Source of the DNA: Angiostrongylus vasorum
Lineage: Eukaryota > Nematoda > Chromadorea > Rhabditida > Metastrongylidae
DNA: 64,000 nucleotides
Assembly (NCBI GenBank): GCA_018806985.1
Contig: JADANN010000305.1
Coordinates: 62,001 to 126,000, forward strand
Direction of reading: 5' to 3'
Shown here: positions 1 through 11,549 of the stretch, piece after piece
Layout: each line of letters starts with the position of its first letter
Position numbering within the stretch: position 1 is the first letter of the stretch
The notes under the pieces: generated by a model
Database searches by the model: none
What the model was told of the DNA's origin: nothing
What the model saw: the letters and a program-made list of their open reading frames with translations, nothing else
Program-made: the position numbers and the translations under genes

Positions 1-1077
1 CGCCATGCGACGAGTTTGATACAAGGACGTTGATGGATCCTGGTATTGCTTTTAGTTTTAGCCGAGCTTCTTGGTGGAAACGCCGGAGTCCTTCTCAGTT
101 TGGGAGACTCTGTCGGGTGGATCTGAAATAACAAAATACAGAACGAGCAATAAGCAAAATTTCCAGAAGGTTCGATTAGTGGCATCGTCAGCATGTGCGT
201 CATCCAGCCTATCAGTAAATACGCAAGTCGGCTTTAATTCGGTAAATTTCTGAAACGACACTTCTAAAGAAAAGCGCCATGTGAAGAAAAAGGACTAAAG
301 AAATCTCAATAGAAGCACCGCTGGAATTTGCTATGAAATAACTCCTGAAGATGCTATGGAATAAACGAGGAATTCTTTTTTTTGCCTTACTTATAGACCT
401 AGAAAACACTAGGAAACCGTGAAAAAACAACTGGATAATAAGGAATGATGTATGACTACACGGATGTGAACTAAACGAGGTTAACAGTAGATGTAAACGG
501 AAGCCTGTATTGGTTAAGTAACACTTACGGGTCTATCTAGGTGTTTTCCTCAGACAGGTTTTACTTGCAGAGTATTCAGAAGCCGTTACTAGCATTTGTT
601 CGCAGAACGAAATAACGTTGGTGCGCGATTAACTGTAGTTCTTGCTAAAATACTTATCCTAGAAGGTCAGAAGACTTATGGAACGCAATTACTATGAGGG
701 GATATGGTACACGAATCTTACAGATATTATAATATGCAAAACGTGACCAAAAATCTAGTAGAGTCACGCTGGAACTGTGCAAAACCTGAATGTATTTCTG
801 CGAAATCCACTGTATCAAACATAGAAAGAGGATTTTGGCAACACTTCAGCTGTTCGTATGGATCAGAATATGTATTAATAGTATATATGATTCCAGATGA
901 CGATCTGAAACGAGTAATCAGAGGATTATCCGCTGTCCGGAGGGTTTCTCTTGTGACAAACTGGCTTCTTTGGGCAAAGGGTAGAGGTAATGTGGTTCTA
1001 AAGCAGCAATAATCGCAACAAAATCTCACAGAAAAGCAAGTTAAGCTGCTCCCATGATTTCTGATGCTTCAGAATGG
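1..1077. other. No recognisable gene
   Basis: AT-rich sequence with no family I recognise. Overlapping open frames of about 100 codons lie at 704-1012 (+) and 727-1029 (-). Neither shows a domain, signal peptide or repeat relationship, and two frames open over the same bases on opposite strands argues for chance. Some unique host intergenic sequence or an unrecognised old repeat is likely. Confidence 0.5.
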
Positions 1078-1169
1078 TGGCATTATTATTATTATTTTTA
1101 TTATTATTGTCATCACTACAAATTATTATTATTACTATTATTGTTATTGAATATTAAATATGATTATTA

Positions 1170-1545
1170 ATGATTATCATTAGTATCATTAATAATTATT
1201 AGTGATGATTATTATTTTGTTCTGTTTTGTTTTGGTTTGTTTCCTTTTGCTATTCGCTATATGCTCTCTGACAAAATACCGATTGCATTGTGGATTATCA
1301 GTTGAAGAACAAAAAACAACCGCCCTGTATTAAAGAGCGTCGCCGGATGTGTTCGCTTATTCGAGATGCTCAAGTGGGGAAGATCCGGTTCGATGTGAGA
1401 CGAAGACGCCACATCGAAAAGGGGAACAGCTGTGGACCATCGACAAGGATCGTCTGCTCTGATGAAGACGAAGACGTCGAAGCGTTAGCCGAGTAAATAT
1501 CTCGTGTCAACCTCGTGTGAGCTCAACGATATAAACACATACTGA
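1170..1545 (+). repeat. Repeat K, copy 1
   Basis: Nearly identical to 46,636-47,005; a shorter inverted copy lies at 63,346-63,538. It opens with an ATT/ATC-rich run, then GTTTTG-rich sequence, then a 68-codon frame (1290-1496) ending in an acidic stretch SDEDEDVEALAE. The 3' end of that frame coincides with a hammerhead-like motif, so the acidic peptide may simply be a by-product of the RNA motif. The frame is kept in the second copy with one internal frameshift, which is what young repeat copies show and is not proof of coding. Confidence 0.75.
1456..1490 (+). ncRNA. Hammerhead-ribozyme-like motif in K copy 1
   Basis: Seen: CTGATGA (1459-1465), a GACG-AAGA-CGTC hairpin, then GAAGCGTT and AGC. 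The flanking GCT/AGC can pair as stem I. CTGATGA plus GAAA is the conserved hammerhead core. Here the second box reads GAAG instead of GAAA, so this copy may be inactive. An RNA fold or cleavage test would decide. Confidence 0.45.
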
Positions 1546-1650
1546 TTGTTATTATTATTATTGGCTATTATTATTGATATTATTATTGATATTATTATTG
1601 ATAATATTATTATTGATATTATTATTATTATTATTATTATTATTTTCATT
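1546..1650. repeat. (ATT)n microsatellite
   Basis: Imperfect TTA/ATT triplets interrupted by GATATT units, at the junction between repeat K and repeat R. The same junction with a longer, purer ATT run occurs at 47,008-47,140. Confidence 0.9.
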
Positions 1651-2735
1651 ATTATTATTACTGTTTACCATTAACAACAATGTTATCGCTATTGCTGGCA
1701 CCAATTTGTTCCTTTCTCCTTCACCTTCTTTTTTTGACATTCGGTTGTCTTTTTTTATTTCAAAGGTTATACCATGTTAGCGCTACAAGCTGTGGAGCTA
1801 AACGAGATCAAGGAGCTGTCATCCCTTGAACACAGTAAGGGGTACATCTAAGAAACAGATTTAGAGCAGCCACCAATGTGTGCAGAGGAAGGGACCAGAA
1901 GGAAGAATCCATGAGATTCGGGCGCTAAGCAGCCATTTCCAGTACCCACGAAAGCGCAACCTTTCAGGATAGGTATATGGGGAAAGCGACCCCCACATAC
2001 CATAATTCCAACGAAGATGAGATCCCGTTTATATTGCCGTTTATTAAGAATGGCCAGCTTGAAGAATTCGGTAACTGTGATTGGAATATCACCGAACACT
2101 CCAAGATTCCAGCCAGCTCGCAACAGCCTGTATGACCATATAGGTACAACGCAGAACTGCGTATTATGCGCACGTAAGGAGTCGAATACGTTAGCGAAGC
2201 GATAAAGCCCACTTTGTGTTCGTATAAAATAACATCTAATCGGTTAATTGAAATTGAAACCACATCAGCCCATTGGGCTCGGGACATAGAAATTTAACAG
2301 CAAAGATTTTGAAACAGAAGTCAGTATCCTCTCACAGGAATCGAAAACGTCATTCGGTGAGCGTGCGACGAAGAAATTTTATTCTCAATTTGATTGAATT
2401 CTTCGTTTATTAGCCTTCCTGTTTGGTTTTTGGAGATGATTGGCAGGTAGATTGCAGTCAAGTTTAGCTCTCCAGGCACTGGCGGAAACGAAATCCGCCG
2501 AAACGCTAATTGTTGCAAATAAACAATATATGGTACAATAACAACTTCGGGTGTGATAATCAAGAAATTTGTGAGTTACGGAGCTTAAAATCCACATGAA
2601 CCTGGCAAACCATCATTCTCCCACCAGATTATTGAATTTGAAATTGTTATTGACGTGCTGAATTTCTTCTGGTTTTAAAAGAAACTCAAAGCTATCTCCT
2701 GTCAGATTTCTTCATGAGGACCTAAGAGGTATTAC
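1651..2735 (-). repeat. Repeat R, copy in the 1-2.7 kb block
   Basis: Read on the minus strand this matches 47,141-48,125 closely and 53,086-54,170, 26,591-28,030 and 32,035-32,478 more distantly. A minus frame at 1848-2123 (start MRAGWNLGVFGDIPITV) has a close relative at 47,323-47,601, but the more distant copies are not open there, so coding is doubtful. A hairpin GGCGGA...TCCGCC followed by GAAACGC lies at 2480-2507 and looks like a decayed hammerhead motif. Elsewhere R sits upstream of collagen-like genes and in the leader of a Penelope-like element. Confidence 0.75.
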
Positions 2736-2800
2736 TTACTTATTTGGGTAGTTGGATGGCTCACCCTCACTGGTTGTGTGGGCCTCATAATAGCTCCCAG
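2736..2800 (-). repeat. Repeat T, 3' end fragment
   Basis: About 60 bp matching the terminal part of the T repeats (GCACAACCAGTGAGG region, here diverged) in inverse orientation, immediately beside R. A longer T fragment is joined to R in the same way at 54,172-54,400, so this junction is older than the duplication. Confidence 0.55.
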
Positions 2801-2814
2801 GATCGAATTTCTAT

Positions 2815-3100
2815 TAACCTCGGCGTAGGAATGTGAAAGCGTCGTTTTCTTTCTCAGCATTTGCGAGGTTGTTAAACAACATACATTTACTTCCATAGAA
2901 AAGCACACAATATAATACAACAGTAGCTGACGTTTCGCCAGCATCGCCTCCTTCAGAGTCTAGAAGGGTACACTGATATACAATTTATTAGGCCAAAACA
3001 TTTAATAACACTTACAAAAAGACAAAAAAACTCTATTGCAATTACATGATCAACAGCTTCTCGAAACACTCACCACTTTTTTTCGTGAATTCCAATGAGG
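2815..3100 (-). repeat. Terminal arm of hammerhead-bearing repeat
   Basis: Contains the arm sequence also found at 49,024-49,250, 51,104-51,300 and, inverted, 51,740-51,976: CGTTTTCTT, GAGGTTGTTAAACA, TTTACTTCC, then the inverted hammerhead-like box GACGTTTC (2,929-2,936) and CTTCAG. The core reads CTGAAGG instead of CTGAAGA, so this copy is probably inactive. Confidence 0.7.
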
Positions 3101-3239
3101 AAGTGCGATATTCGGTATATTTTGAGGTAGAGCTAGCGAGTTTCGACCCATTAAGGCCTAATCGCAACGGATTCTGATAGGTGGAGATTAGAAGTATTGC
3201 TGTTCTGAAGAAGTTATACCTTAATGGATCCTAGAGCTG

Positions 3240-3565
3240 TTTATCCAGATAAAGGTTAGAACAGCTGTTTATCGCAGAATATGGTTGAGGACTGCACCAC
3301 CACATCAGAAATTGATGCGAAGATACGGCGCATGGTCGCATGTGACCTCTAGCCATTCCTCTCTGCTACTCATTGTGGGGTTTTTGGCATTTATCCAAAA
3401 TTCCGTATAGAACTAGCTGAGAGACAGGCGAAACGAAGGACCCGCAGGGTGTGGTGGTGAGAGCGCTACTCCCCAGGAAAGGACAATAGCGCGTCTCGTT
3501 CCCCACCGTAGACATCTGCGGTCCGGATTTTTTGCAAATATCTTAGCATCATTAAAAGTTATAAT
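3240..3565. repeat. R-related and M repeat fragments
   Basis: 3,240-3,415 resembles the interior of the arm-bounded unit at 49,290-49,650 (GAACAGCTG, then CATTGTGGGGTTTTTGGCAT). It joins directly to an inverted fragment of foldback repeat M at 3,405-3,565, recognised by GAGACAGGCGAAACGAAGGA and the CCCCACCG...CTGCGGTCCG arm. The same R-to-M junction occurs at 49,640-49,680 and 51,325-51,365. Confidence 0.65.
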
Positions 3566-3734
3566 TCGCAATATATACCATGGTGTTAAAAAGAGTAGGC
3601 AGTAAATAACAAGTTAAAGTTATGGTGATTTTTTGGTGATCTGCATCCGGGTTGATTAATTACAGCTTTTTGAATCGTGCGAAACGATTACGGCGGAGAC
3701 GTATGGATAAACAAATCGATGAAATGCACCGAAA

Positions 3735-4265
3735 AAAGTCCGACCTCAACAAATCCTTTATAAACGCATTTGGTATTCCATGAAGCGCAGTAAAGCTGAC
3801 GACTGAAAGTATGTTTGGCTTATGTTATAGAGAATTTCTCTACCATATAGAGCTTCTGCGTATGTAGTAGAGGTATTCTTTTTTGGCGACGCGACAGAGA
3901 GGACGGGACCGGACGGCACCATAACTATATTGCCTATTTGCCCAATGGTATAACCAGAATTGGCTAAGCCATCTTGCCTCCTTCTACGGCAACCTACAAT
4001 GGTATAACCAGTACAGCCTAGGTGTCATCTCCCTTTCCCCGTTCTAGCAATGCCGATTTTATCTCCACCCCTTCATTAGAATAGCATGTTACGTTCGCCC
4101 CTAATTCCCCGTTTTTGCACATAATTCAACTGTCATTCTCTCCACATGTGTATACCATATCATTGTTTTCAAGAATAACCTCTAAGGCAAGTTTAGCCAA
4201 TCACTCGCTCACTTACATCTCTCATCAGTCCACATATAGCAGGATTTGTGTCTTCGCAGTCGAAT
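3735..4265 (+). repeat. LTR with short internal flank, copy 1 (LTR retrotransposon remnant)
   Basis: Matches 54,585-55,135 along its whole length. The likely LTR begins TGTTTGGC at 3,812, followed by TATAGAGAATTTCTC-type palindromic sequence. Similar AGAGAATTC sequence lies at 14,238-14,310 just ahead of the BEL/Pao coding region, which suggests but does not prove that the LTR belongs to that family. Homology continues about 75 bp upstream of TGTTTGGC, probably the end of an internal region. No target-site duplication could be fixed. Confidence 0.55.
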
Positions 4266-4654
4266 CGAGACGAAAGAATGGCGAGAATTTTCGTTAAAAT
4301 GAAACAACATTATCGACAGTGCCATTTTTGTATAGGATATCCTTTAAACGAATGGACGACCATAAACACTCGACTCAAATCAATACTGCTATGAGGGAAA
4401 CCAAAAGTGCCAGAACGCTTTCCAAATTAACTTCCCCAACAAACTCGTTTTACCTCATCGGTCGAAGAAGACGTTAATAGCTTATCTTATCGTCAAAATG
4501 AAGTCGTTTTTTATAGAGGCACTGCATCGCTATGTAGGATCTATTACAGCGACGACTGTTAGAGGATGGATTTACTGGGGGAAAACCTTCTTATTACTAT
4601 CCTTGGACAACGAGTCAACGAAAGAATATCAAACTGAAATCATTTGTATCAAAT
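4266..4654. other. No recognisable feature
   Basis: Sequence between the LTR and RTE-1 copy A. Short frames only, and no match to other parts of the window. Confidence 0.5.
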
Positions 4655-7600
4655 GTTATCCCGTTGATTGTCGAGTGGCTCGAGCGGGCATCAGTAAATC
4701 CTCCATTTTTCCTCTGTCGCGTGGAGCAGTACCCCAGTGGGTTTTGCTCGCTCTAGGAACTTGTTGAGCATCTTGCCTTTTCTCTATGGTTTTCGTGAAG
4801 AACTCTGACCATCGAGTCGGTGGTGTTCCTGCGGTGTGTTTAACAATCCCGAGGAAACCCATTCACTAACGGCTCTTGTCCATCTCGTTGTCATTCATAC
4901 GCATTATGTGTCCGGCCAACCTTATCTTCGACTGTTTGCCGTAGAGAACGGCATCTTCGATTTTTGATCGTTGACGCAGCTCGGAGCTTCGGATCCCTTT
5001 ACCTTAGTTCTGTGAAAAGGGATATTCGTAGTATCGTCCTTTCGACTGCTCATTCAATAACACTTGGTGGCCTTTCATCCCGGTAACACTGCAACCAGGT
5101 TTCTGACGGATACGTTAAAGCAGGGAAGAATCGTTGAATCGACAAAGTGGGTATGGAGTCCAGGTGTTCTTTGTCCTTTTCACTACATCCTCGATGCTCA
5201 TGAAGGCTCCCCCAAAGCCACTCAATTCCTCCTGCTCAGCTCTGGTGCTAAGCCGTTCATCATGTTGATTTTCCCCACCTAGATAAGTGAAGCTGGAGCA
5301 CACGTGGATAATCGTTCAACTGAGCGTAAGTGGGGCACACGTAACCAGTCCATTCCTCATGAACATCGTTTTTGTGAGATTTAGTCGAAGGCCACTTTTT
5401 CCACAGGTTTTATCAAGGTGTCGAGTATTCGTTCCGCTTGGCTAATGTTTGATATTATAAGTACGATGCCATAAGCAAAGCGAAAAGGTGCAATTGCCGG
5501 CAATCAACTTTCACTTTCACGTTGACCCATTCCAGTGTTCGTATGTCGTTTTTGAGGGTGGCGGTGAATAAATTTGGGGAGAAGGTATCGCCTTGCCTGA
5601 CCCCTTTTTTTGAAGTCAATGTTGATTTTTTTTGTAGAATGTGATGTCTCAACTGTGAAATTTTTTGCGTAGCCCAAGAATAATCTTTATATTATGAGCA
5701 CGGACGTTTCTTCAACTGCGTCTTTCTCAACTGAATCTAATGTCCTCTTTAAATCGATGAAATTAAGATAGAGCGGTCTCCTGTACTCTCGCGATGCTTC
5801 ATTGAGTGTTGTTATCGTGTGGATGTGGTCCATCTTACTGATTCCTTCTCGAAACCCCCTCTTTCTCACATCGCTGTCCTACGTCCAGTTTCTGTCAATC
5901 CTGTTCAGCATGACTTGAGTGAAAAGCTTGCAGACGATACACAGTAAGCAGATTGGGCCATAGTTCCCGATATGGTGGAGGTCACCATTCCTGAACAGTG
6001 GTACGGTCCTGCTTTTCTTTCAGAGACTAGGAACCTTCCATTCAGACAGACAACGTGTGAAAAACAGAGCCAGTGTGTTTACGAGGACTAGCGGAATGTT
6101 CTTCAGGGGGTTCAGATCTTATCCTGTCGGGACCTGTTGTTGCTCGATTTTTGACCGACGAAACACATGTCCGATTTCGGAAGCGAGAATCGGTAGTAAC
6201 ACATATCCATCTTCCCTTATTTCGTATGATGGGAAGGAGAGGTTGCTATTGAAGAGATCTGAGTGTTAATCATGAATGGCTTTCTCCATTGCCTTTCTAG
6301 AAGGTATAAGTGTTCCGTCTGGGCGTCGGTGTGCAATCATCTTTTTTTTGCAATCGAAAAACTTTCGATAGTGTTTGCGAACGCTCTTCCCCAGACTGCA
6401 GCTTCGTCCATAAGTGCTGCTCTTTAACCCTTAAGATCTTTCATTGCCTACCCGCGTTTGTCTCTGGCGACGGATGTCTCTTGGTGACTTTCTAACTCTC
6501 AGCTTTGCTAGCGCTAATGTGAAGGTATCGAGTGGGCCGATCTCATTCCTCGTCAGTGTTATCGAGAACGACATTTTTCTTAAGATCCACACTAGTGGAT
6601 TGAATGAACCCCATTTTATGGTGATTTTGAGACTTCGTTTTTCGGATTAAGCGGCTTCTTCTCTTATCCGCAAGAAATGAAATCTTGCACGAAGAACGCG
6701 ATGACCTGATCACGTGTAGAATTTTGGAATAACAGCGACATCGGTTAGGCAAAGCTTCCAATTTACACTGATGTGGTCTATTTCTTTGTGGTACTCTCCA
6801 TTGGGACACTCCCACATCCACCGTTGAGAGTGGGGTTTCTGGAATTGCGAGTTACCATGATTGGTCTTGCTCTTCATGATAAACTCAGACATGCGCTCAT
6901 ACTGCTCGTTCTCTTCTAATCCGTGTGACTCAATGTGACCTTTCGTCAGATGTTCTCCTACATCTAATCTTAGCGTTATAATCTCCAATGATGACGAGGA
7001 AGAAAGTACGGTCTTCTTTGTTGAACTTTCTGGAAGTCCATACAGAAAGTTTCGACTTCGGCTTCGTCATAGTTTGATGTCGGCGCGCAAACGACTAACA
7101 TTGTCAAAGCCGGTGTTGATCCACATCTCCTCAATCGGCTCTATTCAAGCAGTTGGTATTGTTCGAATGAATCGATGTCCATGGCCAAACTAGTGTTTAC
7201 AGGGAACGCTAACACCGCCTTCTCCTCAATTTTAGCGTGTTCCAGAGGAACAGTTCTTCTTCGCTGTCATAGTCGGCGTTGAATGGGTGGCAACGTCTCT
7301 TCCGGGCCAGTCCGATGACGTCGTACCTTATCTTTCTTGCTTGTATGATCAAGTCTTCTGTCAAGGACTCAGATAAAAGTTTGGGTTTAGGTGCACTGTA
7401 GGTAGATATTGTTACCTTAGACCTTTGCGAATTAGATAGCTTAGAAAGGCCCTGAGACTTTAGCAGCGTGTCCATACTCGTCCTAACCAATGCTGCCGAA
7501 TCGCGTGCTCTTTCGGGGGTCGGGGGAATGAAGCCCAGTTCTTTTAGTGTGTTTACCTTTTTGATACACACGTATGGTTTGCTGAGCTCTGCACGGCTAT

Positions 7601-7905
7601 GAATGTGGGGTTGGGTATACTCACGAGTAGCTTCCCACTCTCCCAGAGTGGACGGGGGATCTAGTTTATTGGAGGCGATTTCTAGCCGCCTCTCATTTAC
7701 CCTCGCTATTACTCGATTGAATGCTTTTGGCCGAGTTGACTCATAACATAGGAGTTATGTGCCAAGTCGGCCCAACAGAAACAGGAAGTCCATCCCCTGA
7801 ATCCGTCTGCGTCTGAGGCATGCGAAGGTCGCTTTTGGCCCGCGACTTATCTGCGACCAAGAGAATCCCAGGTCGCCTTGCGCCTTATCAGCATGGTATC
7901 AATCT
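4655..7905 (-). mobile_element. RTE-1 type LINE, copy A
   Basis: A non-LTR retrotransposon on the minus strand, with the same layout as copies B (32,479-35,305) and C (42,595-45,975). The 5' untranslated region (about 7,580-7,905) shares its sequence with 34,880-35,305 and 45,560-45,975, including a TTGGAGGCG...CCGCCTC inverted repeat. The 3' end lies near 4,655, just past the C-terminal stop. It sits directly upstream of collagen-like unit 1, whose R/leader sequence starts at about 7,925. Confidence 0.9.
4656..7571 (-). pseudogene. RTE-1 endonuclease/reverse transcriptase, broken (copy A)
   Basis: Known role of the family: an apurinic-type endonuclease nicks target DNA and the reverse transcriptase copies the element RNA there. 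N-terminal endonuclease region at 7,209-7,571 (KIRYDVIGL) and its C-terminal part at 6,710-6,988 (EIDHISVNWKLCLTDVAV). RT motif A region reads FIDLKRTLDS near 5,745-5,780. KGVRQGDTFSPN lies at 5,560-5,600. C-terminal region ends with TPPTRWSEFFTK and closes at 4,656. The metal-binding box that should be FADD reads FAYG in the corresponding frame, and the reading frame is broken many times. Non-functional. Confidence 0.9.
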
Positions 7906-7924
7906 ATGATGGTGATGGGTGATC

Positions 7925-8773
7925 ATTGTTTTCATTTGGGTTTGTGATAAATAATAATAATGTGAATAATGAAGAAGAACACAGAGGAAAATAAAATGAT
8001 CAAATTCTGTTCTCTTCAAAATGATCGAAAGTTGTTTTTTAAAACAGACTCCTAATTGTGCAAAAACTTCCCAAAATTTCATTCTAAAAAGTTTTGCCTT
8101 AGCAAGAAATAGTTATAAAAGTTATATTATTTCACTGTTGGTTGAAGATAAGCGTTAAAGAGACGGAGGATATATCTGTTAGAGAATAATCTCTGTTTTC
8201 GTATACGGTACCAAGCAGGAAACTCTCTACACAAAAACGGATTTCCTCACTCACTTGAACTTGAAACCCCCTTGCGTGGAGGGAGTTGCTGGGGACAATT
8301 CTTTCTTCTGAAATCTTTTCGTTTCCTATCTGATGCACTTTCCCCACATTTGTCGTAGAGCGATTGAATTAGCCCTTTGTGGCAACTGCTTCTTCTTTGA
8401 TGTTTTATCGCAGACGGTGGCGCCTCTATCAGATTGTACTCACCTGGTTAAACTCTGAATCTACATCCTAACTCCACCTACTCCACAAGGAATATAAGGA
8501 GGAACTTGGTTGCTCGTCTCTCTACTCACTTGCATCCTTCTACTGTGATCACATTTTTAAGCATCCTTGATTTATATGGTAGAATCACTCGTATTGTGTC
8601 CCTCCTTCCTCACAAGCATTTTTGATCACTGTTGTATGTTTTGTCCTGTGAGTGAAACGAAGATGTTCTTATTCTTGTTTAAATTTACAGCTTCTGATCT
8701 ATTTACACGCAACAAGCACAGAAGGTGTAAAATCGAGTGTATCTTTGCAGAAGCATAGTCCTCTGGATTGAGT
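7925..8773 (+). promoter_or_regulatory. Conserved leader of collagen-like unit 1
   Basis: Closely related sequence precedes the exons of units 2 (28,031-29,185), 3 (35,420-36,520), 4 (52,036-52,700 plus 48,889-49,008) and 5 (24,080-24,470). Shared landmarks are TGATCAA, TTCATTCTAAAAA, CGTATAC-GGTACCA, CTTATCTGATGCACTTT, ACTCTGAATCTACATCC and GGTAGAATCAC. Conservation of over 800 bp ahead of the first exon suggests promoter and 5' untranslated sequence duplicated with the gene. No transcription start can be read from sequence alone. Confidence 0.55.
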
Positions 8774-9180
8774 ACGAAAGCATCTTCTCATCCTCATTGC
8801 CTTTGTTGGGACTACATTGGAAGGTTAGTGTTTAACAATACGTAAAGACGACACTTCTCTGAATCACACTCAGAGGGCGGTCATGCTCTTTTAGGCCTGC
8901 TGGTGCAAGCAATGCTCAAGAGGAAATGAAAATGCGTGAGCCAATGCGGCCCAAAGCAAAAGCAACCGGTGCCAGGGCTACAACGGCCACCGAGCCAGGG
9001 CCACCAGGGGCCCCGGGAGAAGATGGGCACCAGGCCACTAGGACACCAGGACTGGCTGGAGCCAGGGGCCCAGGGGCACTAGGGCCACGAGGGCCACCAG
9101 GCCAGTGGGGCCACGAAGGCCACCAGGGCCAGAGGGCTACAGGAAATGTATTGGCAAAGCGATTCCGAAGGGTAGCGAAG
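8774..9180 (+). pseudogene. Collagen-like secreted protein, copy 1, disrupted
   Basis: Exon 1 position (8,774 on) aligns with the 45-nt signal-peptide exon of copies 3 and 4, but the start codon is ACG and an extra A shifts the frame. The intron donor is altered. The acceptor TTTTAG is at 8,894 and exon 2 runs 8,895-9,180, ending GCGAAG before a GTAACT donor, as in the other copies. Gly-X-Y triplets are readable from about 8,985 (PGPPGAPGEDG, GPRGPPGQWGHEGHQG) and end in the basic tail KRFRRVAK. The longest plus-strand frame is 8,926-9,222. Canonical nematode cuticle collagens are longer and have two Gly-X-Y blocks with cysteines between, which are not seen here. A degenerate member of a small family. 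Confidence 0.7.
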
Positions 9181-9500
9181 GTAACTAATACGAAGCACAA
9201 ATTAGAGGTTATAAAAGAGTAAAGGAAGCCCAGTTACTGATGCGAGTAATTTAAATAATGAAAAGGCTGACGGCCTCCAACACTAGCGTGTAAGTTAAAT
9301 TAGCAGATTCGTGGCGAGTTGGGTAGTGCACAACTCATGCCACTGCAGAGTTTTCGTAATACACTTCCTGCAATCATCCGTGGCCTAACGCCGCTCTTCC
9401 AAGAGGAGGGTTTTGTAGTTACTCAAATGCAGTGTGCCTAGTGGGATTCCACAGCCTGTAGATAGTTCCAAACAATTTAAAGAATTTGACATGTCTATGC
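9181..9500 (+). other. Conserved 3' region of collagen-like unit 1
   Basis: Starts at the GTAACT donor and keeps landmarks found in all units: GGCCTCCAACACTAGCGTG, TTAGCAG, then ACTGCAGAGTTTTCGTAATACAC. TTAGCAG/ATT may be the acceptor of a third exon (from 9,307), but the frame is not consistently open among copies, so it could also be an untranslated region. Confidence 0.5.
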
Positions 9501-10269
9501 AGAAACATCTGTGAAAGCAAACTTATGCTAGGACCGTGTCTGACGAGCTTCTGGCTTCTATTTCCTCGTTAAAGCCAGCTTTAAAAATGTTCAGTCGCAC
9601 AAAACTGCGATGATACTCCTCGTCTTCTGTGCTCTGCTGTGCAACAGATTGTACTAAAGTTTATTTCCTGTCCTCTTGAGTCGCTCATGATTCTCGGGAA
9701 AACAGAGAATAACGATGGCTATGAGTTTATCTATTATCGATTGTCTAAGATTTTAAAGGAAACCTGTCAGCGAAGAGGATTATAGTGTTGGGAGGTTGCA
9801 GTTTATGCGAGAAATCAGAAATTACTAAGTGATTTTCTACTATACCAGTGTTTGTTCGGAGTTGGAAAGCTTTGACTCTAAGGAAAGTGCGTTAAAAAGA
9901 GGTTTTTCATGACATTAGTCACATTCTACTAACGACAGTTGATGCTACAAATTACAGTGAGGTGAAAATACTGAGAGGCTTTAGGTCCCCACTTCTTTGA
10001 AATCAAGAATGCGGTTGAGTTATTGGACAACGCTTGGCGAGTTTCACCCGACTCCACTCAATGAATGCGATCCCATTTTGCTTGGTTTTCAAGCGTTTTG
10101 AATTTGTTTCTGTTGCTCATCCAAGATCTTTATTTTAGACCTTTATGACATTATTGCACAATGAACCGTTCAAAATTCGCAAGAAACAGCAACTTAGGGA
10201 GGGTGATGCGACGGGAGCAGAAATGAACAGTGACAGGAAAAATTCCAAAGACAGAACAACTTTGCAGAA
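9501..10269. other. No recognisable feature
   Basis: Unique-looking sequence between the collagen-like 3' region and repeat S. It may be intron or 3' sequence of unit 1 not present in the shorter units, but nothing shows this directly. Confidence 0.4.
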
Positions 10270-11030
10270 ACCCCTTATTACCAAGAACTTTGTTTATATC
10301 GTCGGTTGTTTAGATGGTGGACTTCGTGCTGGAAGACATCCAGAACAATTGAAGTGCTATTGTGAAACCACTCATTGAAGCAGCTTTCTGATGAAGACTG
10401 TACTGCATCCAAATTGCTATGAAGAACTAAACCTTTTTGTGCTCTTTGTTGCACTTGCATCCGTTAGTTTGATTCTATAAAAAAGCAGCATTGGAGGTGA
10501 TGAAGCTAGTGTCAAAGTTCGTCCTCTTCCGCTGCTGAACGTAATAATTTAACATCAAAAAAATTAATCCCTCGTTGACCACCCTTAACATTATTATCCA
10601 ATGAATTGTTAAGGAAAACAATAAAAAAATCTGTTTGAAGAAATAAGAAAACTCGTCGGAAGACCTAAAGTTTTGGTTGCGATATTCAATGGTCCTCGAT
10701 CCTCGACACGAATGGTCAATCTCTAGCAAGAAGACGTATCAGCTGTGGACACACGGCACTAATCATCACGTCCCGATTGCAAGATGTTACTGCCAAAATG
10801 CTAGCACTGATAGAGGATTGTAGGCCATCTGTAATATAAACCCACTAGGTAGAATCTTTCCCTTCCGTCCAACGTCATTCGATCTCTTTTTACGCAAACC
10901 TCGTTATCAAACAATTACTCGGTTGTGTGAAGAAAAGGGCTTACTCAGGACTATATTCTAGAAACTTCCTCCTACGTCTTCAACGAACTTCTGCTCGTTT
11001 GGCTTCCATCCGATATCAAAGCATTAATTC
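10270..11030 (+). repeat. Repeat S, copy 1
   Basis: Matches 37,485-38,045 (+) and 42,195-42,594 (-), and its last 150 bp matches 31,879-32,034. Landmarks: ACGTATCAGCTGTGGACAC, AATCATCA-GTCC, CCTCGTTATCAAACAATTAC and CTAGAAACTTCC. It lies downstream of collagen-like units 1, 2 and 3, so it may be the 3' part of that duplicated unit and not an independent element. Confidence 0.7.
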
Positions 11031-11549
11031 GGCATTAATATAAGACCAGTAAAGGGAAAACTGTGGACAAATCACTTTAAGTGGTAAAACATGGAGTCAG
11101 TTATGCTTTGCTTATGCTCTAAGAACCGCTTTTGCCATGAATATCAATAATCACTGACTAACTGGAAGAGACACCATAGACGTTTATTACTTTCTGTCGG
11201 GTCCCAGAGCTACAAGTTGGTTCCGTGACTGTTGGAATACAACTAACACAGAGCCTTTGATCACAGTCCTTGACAGCCTGTTCTGATCGAGTATTACAAG
11301 GAATGTTACAAAGGTTCAGAGAAATTTAAAATCAGCAAGTGCAAAAAGCTCGCCTTCAAACGATTTACCACGTGCATTTTTCTGAAAGCTGCCGCAGAGT
11401 GAATCTCAAACATTGGCTATCTAAGCTTTATGTAGACCCTAAACTAGTACGATCATAAAGGCATTGCACGATTGATAACGTATAGAGCAGTGTGATCGAT
11501 CAAAATTGTGAGAACGTGGGAATGATACTTGCTTTACATGAAAAATATT
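11031..11549. other. No recognisable feature
   Basis: No open frame with similarity and no repeat partner noticed in this window. Confidence 0.45.

Noticed and set aside
704..1029. Two overlapping about 100-codon frames on opposite strands
   Set aside because: No recognisable domain, repeat support or splice context; likely chance.
1848..2123. Frame MRAGWNLGVFGDIPITV... as a conserved protein
   Set aside because: Open in the two recent duplicates only. The older R copies (26.9-28.0 kb, 53.1-53.8 kb) are not open, so conservation reflects recent copying.
2480..2507. GGCGGA...TCCGCC hairpin followed by GAAACGC as a functional hammerhead
   Set aside because: A strong hairpin, but the CTGANGA box is missing and GTC is changed; counted as a decayed relative only.
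8916..9200. Minus-strand frame with Pro/Gly/Trp repeats at collagen copy 1
   Set aside because: Antisense of the Gly-X-Y exon. Leader and splice signals support the plus strand.
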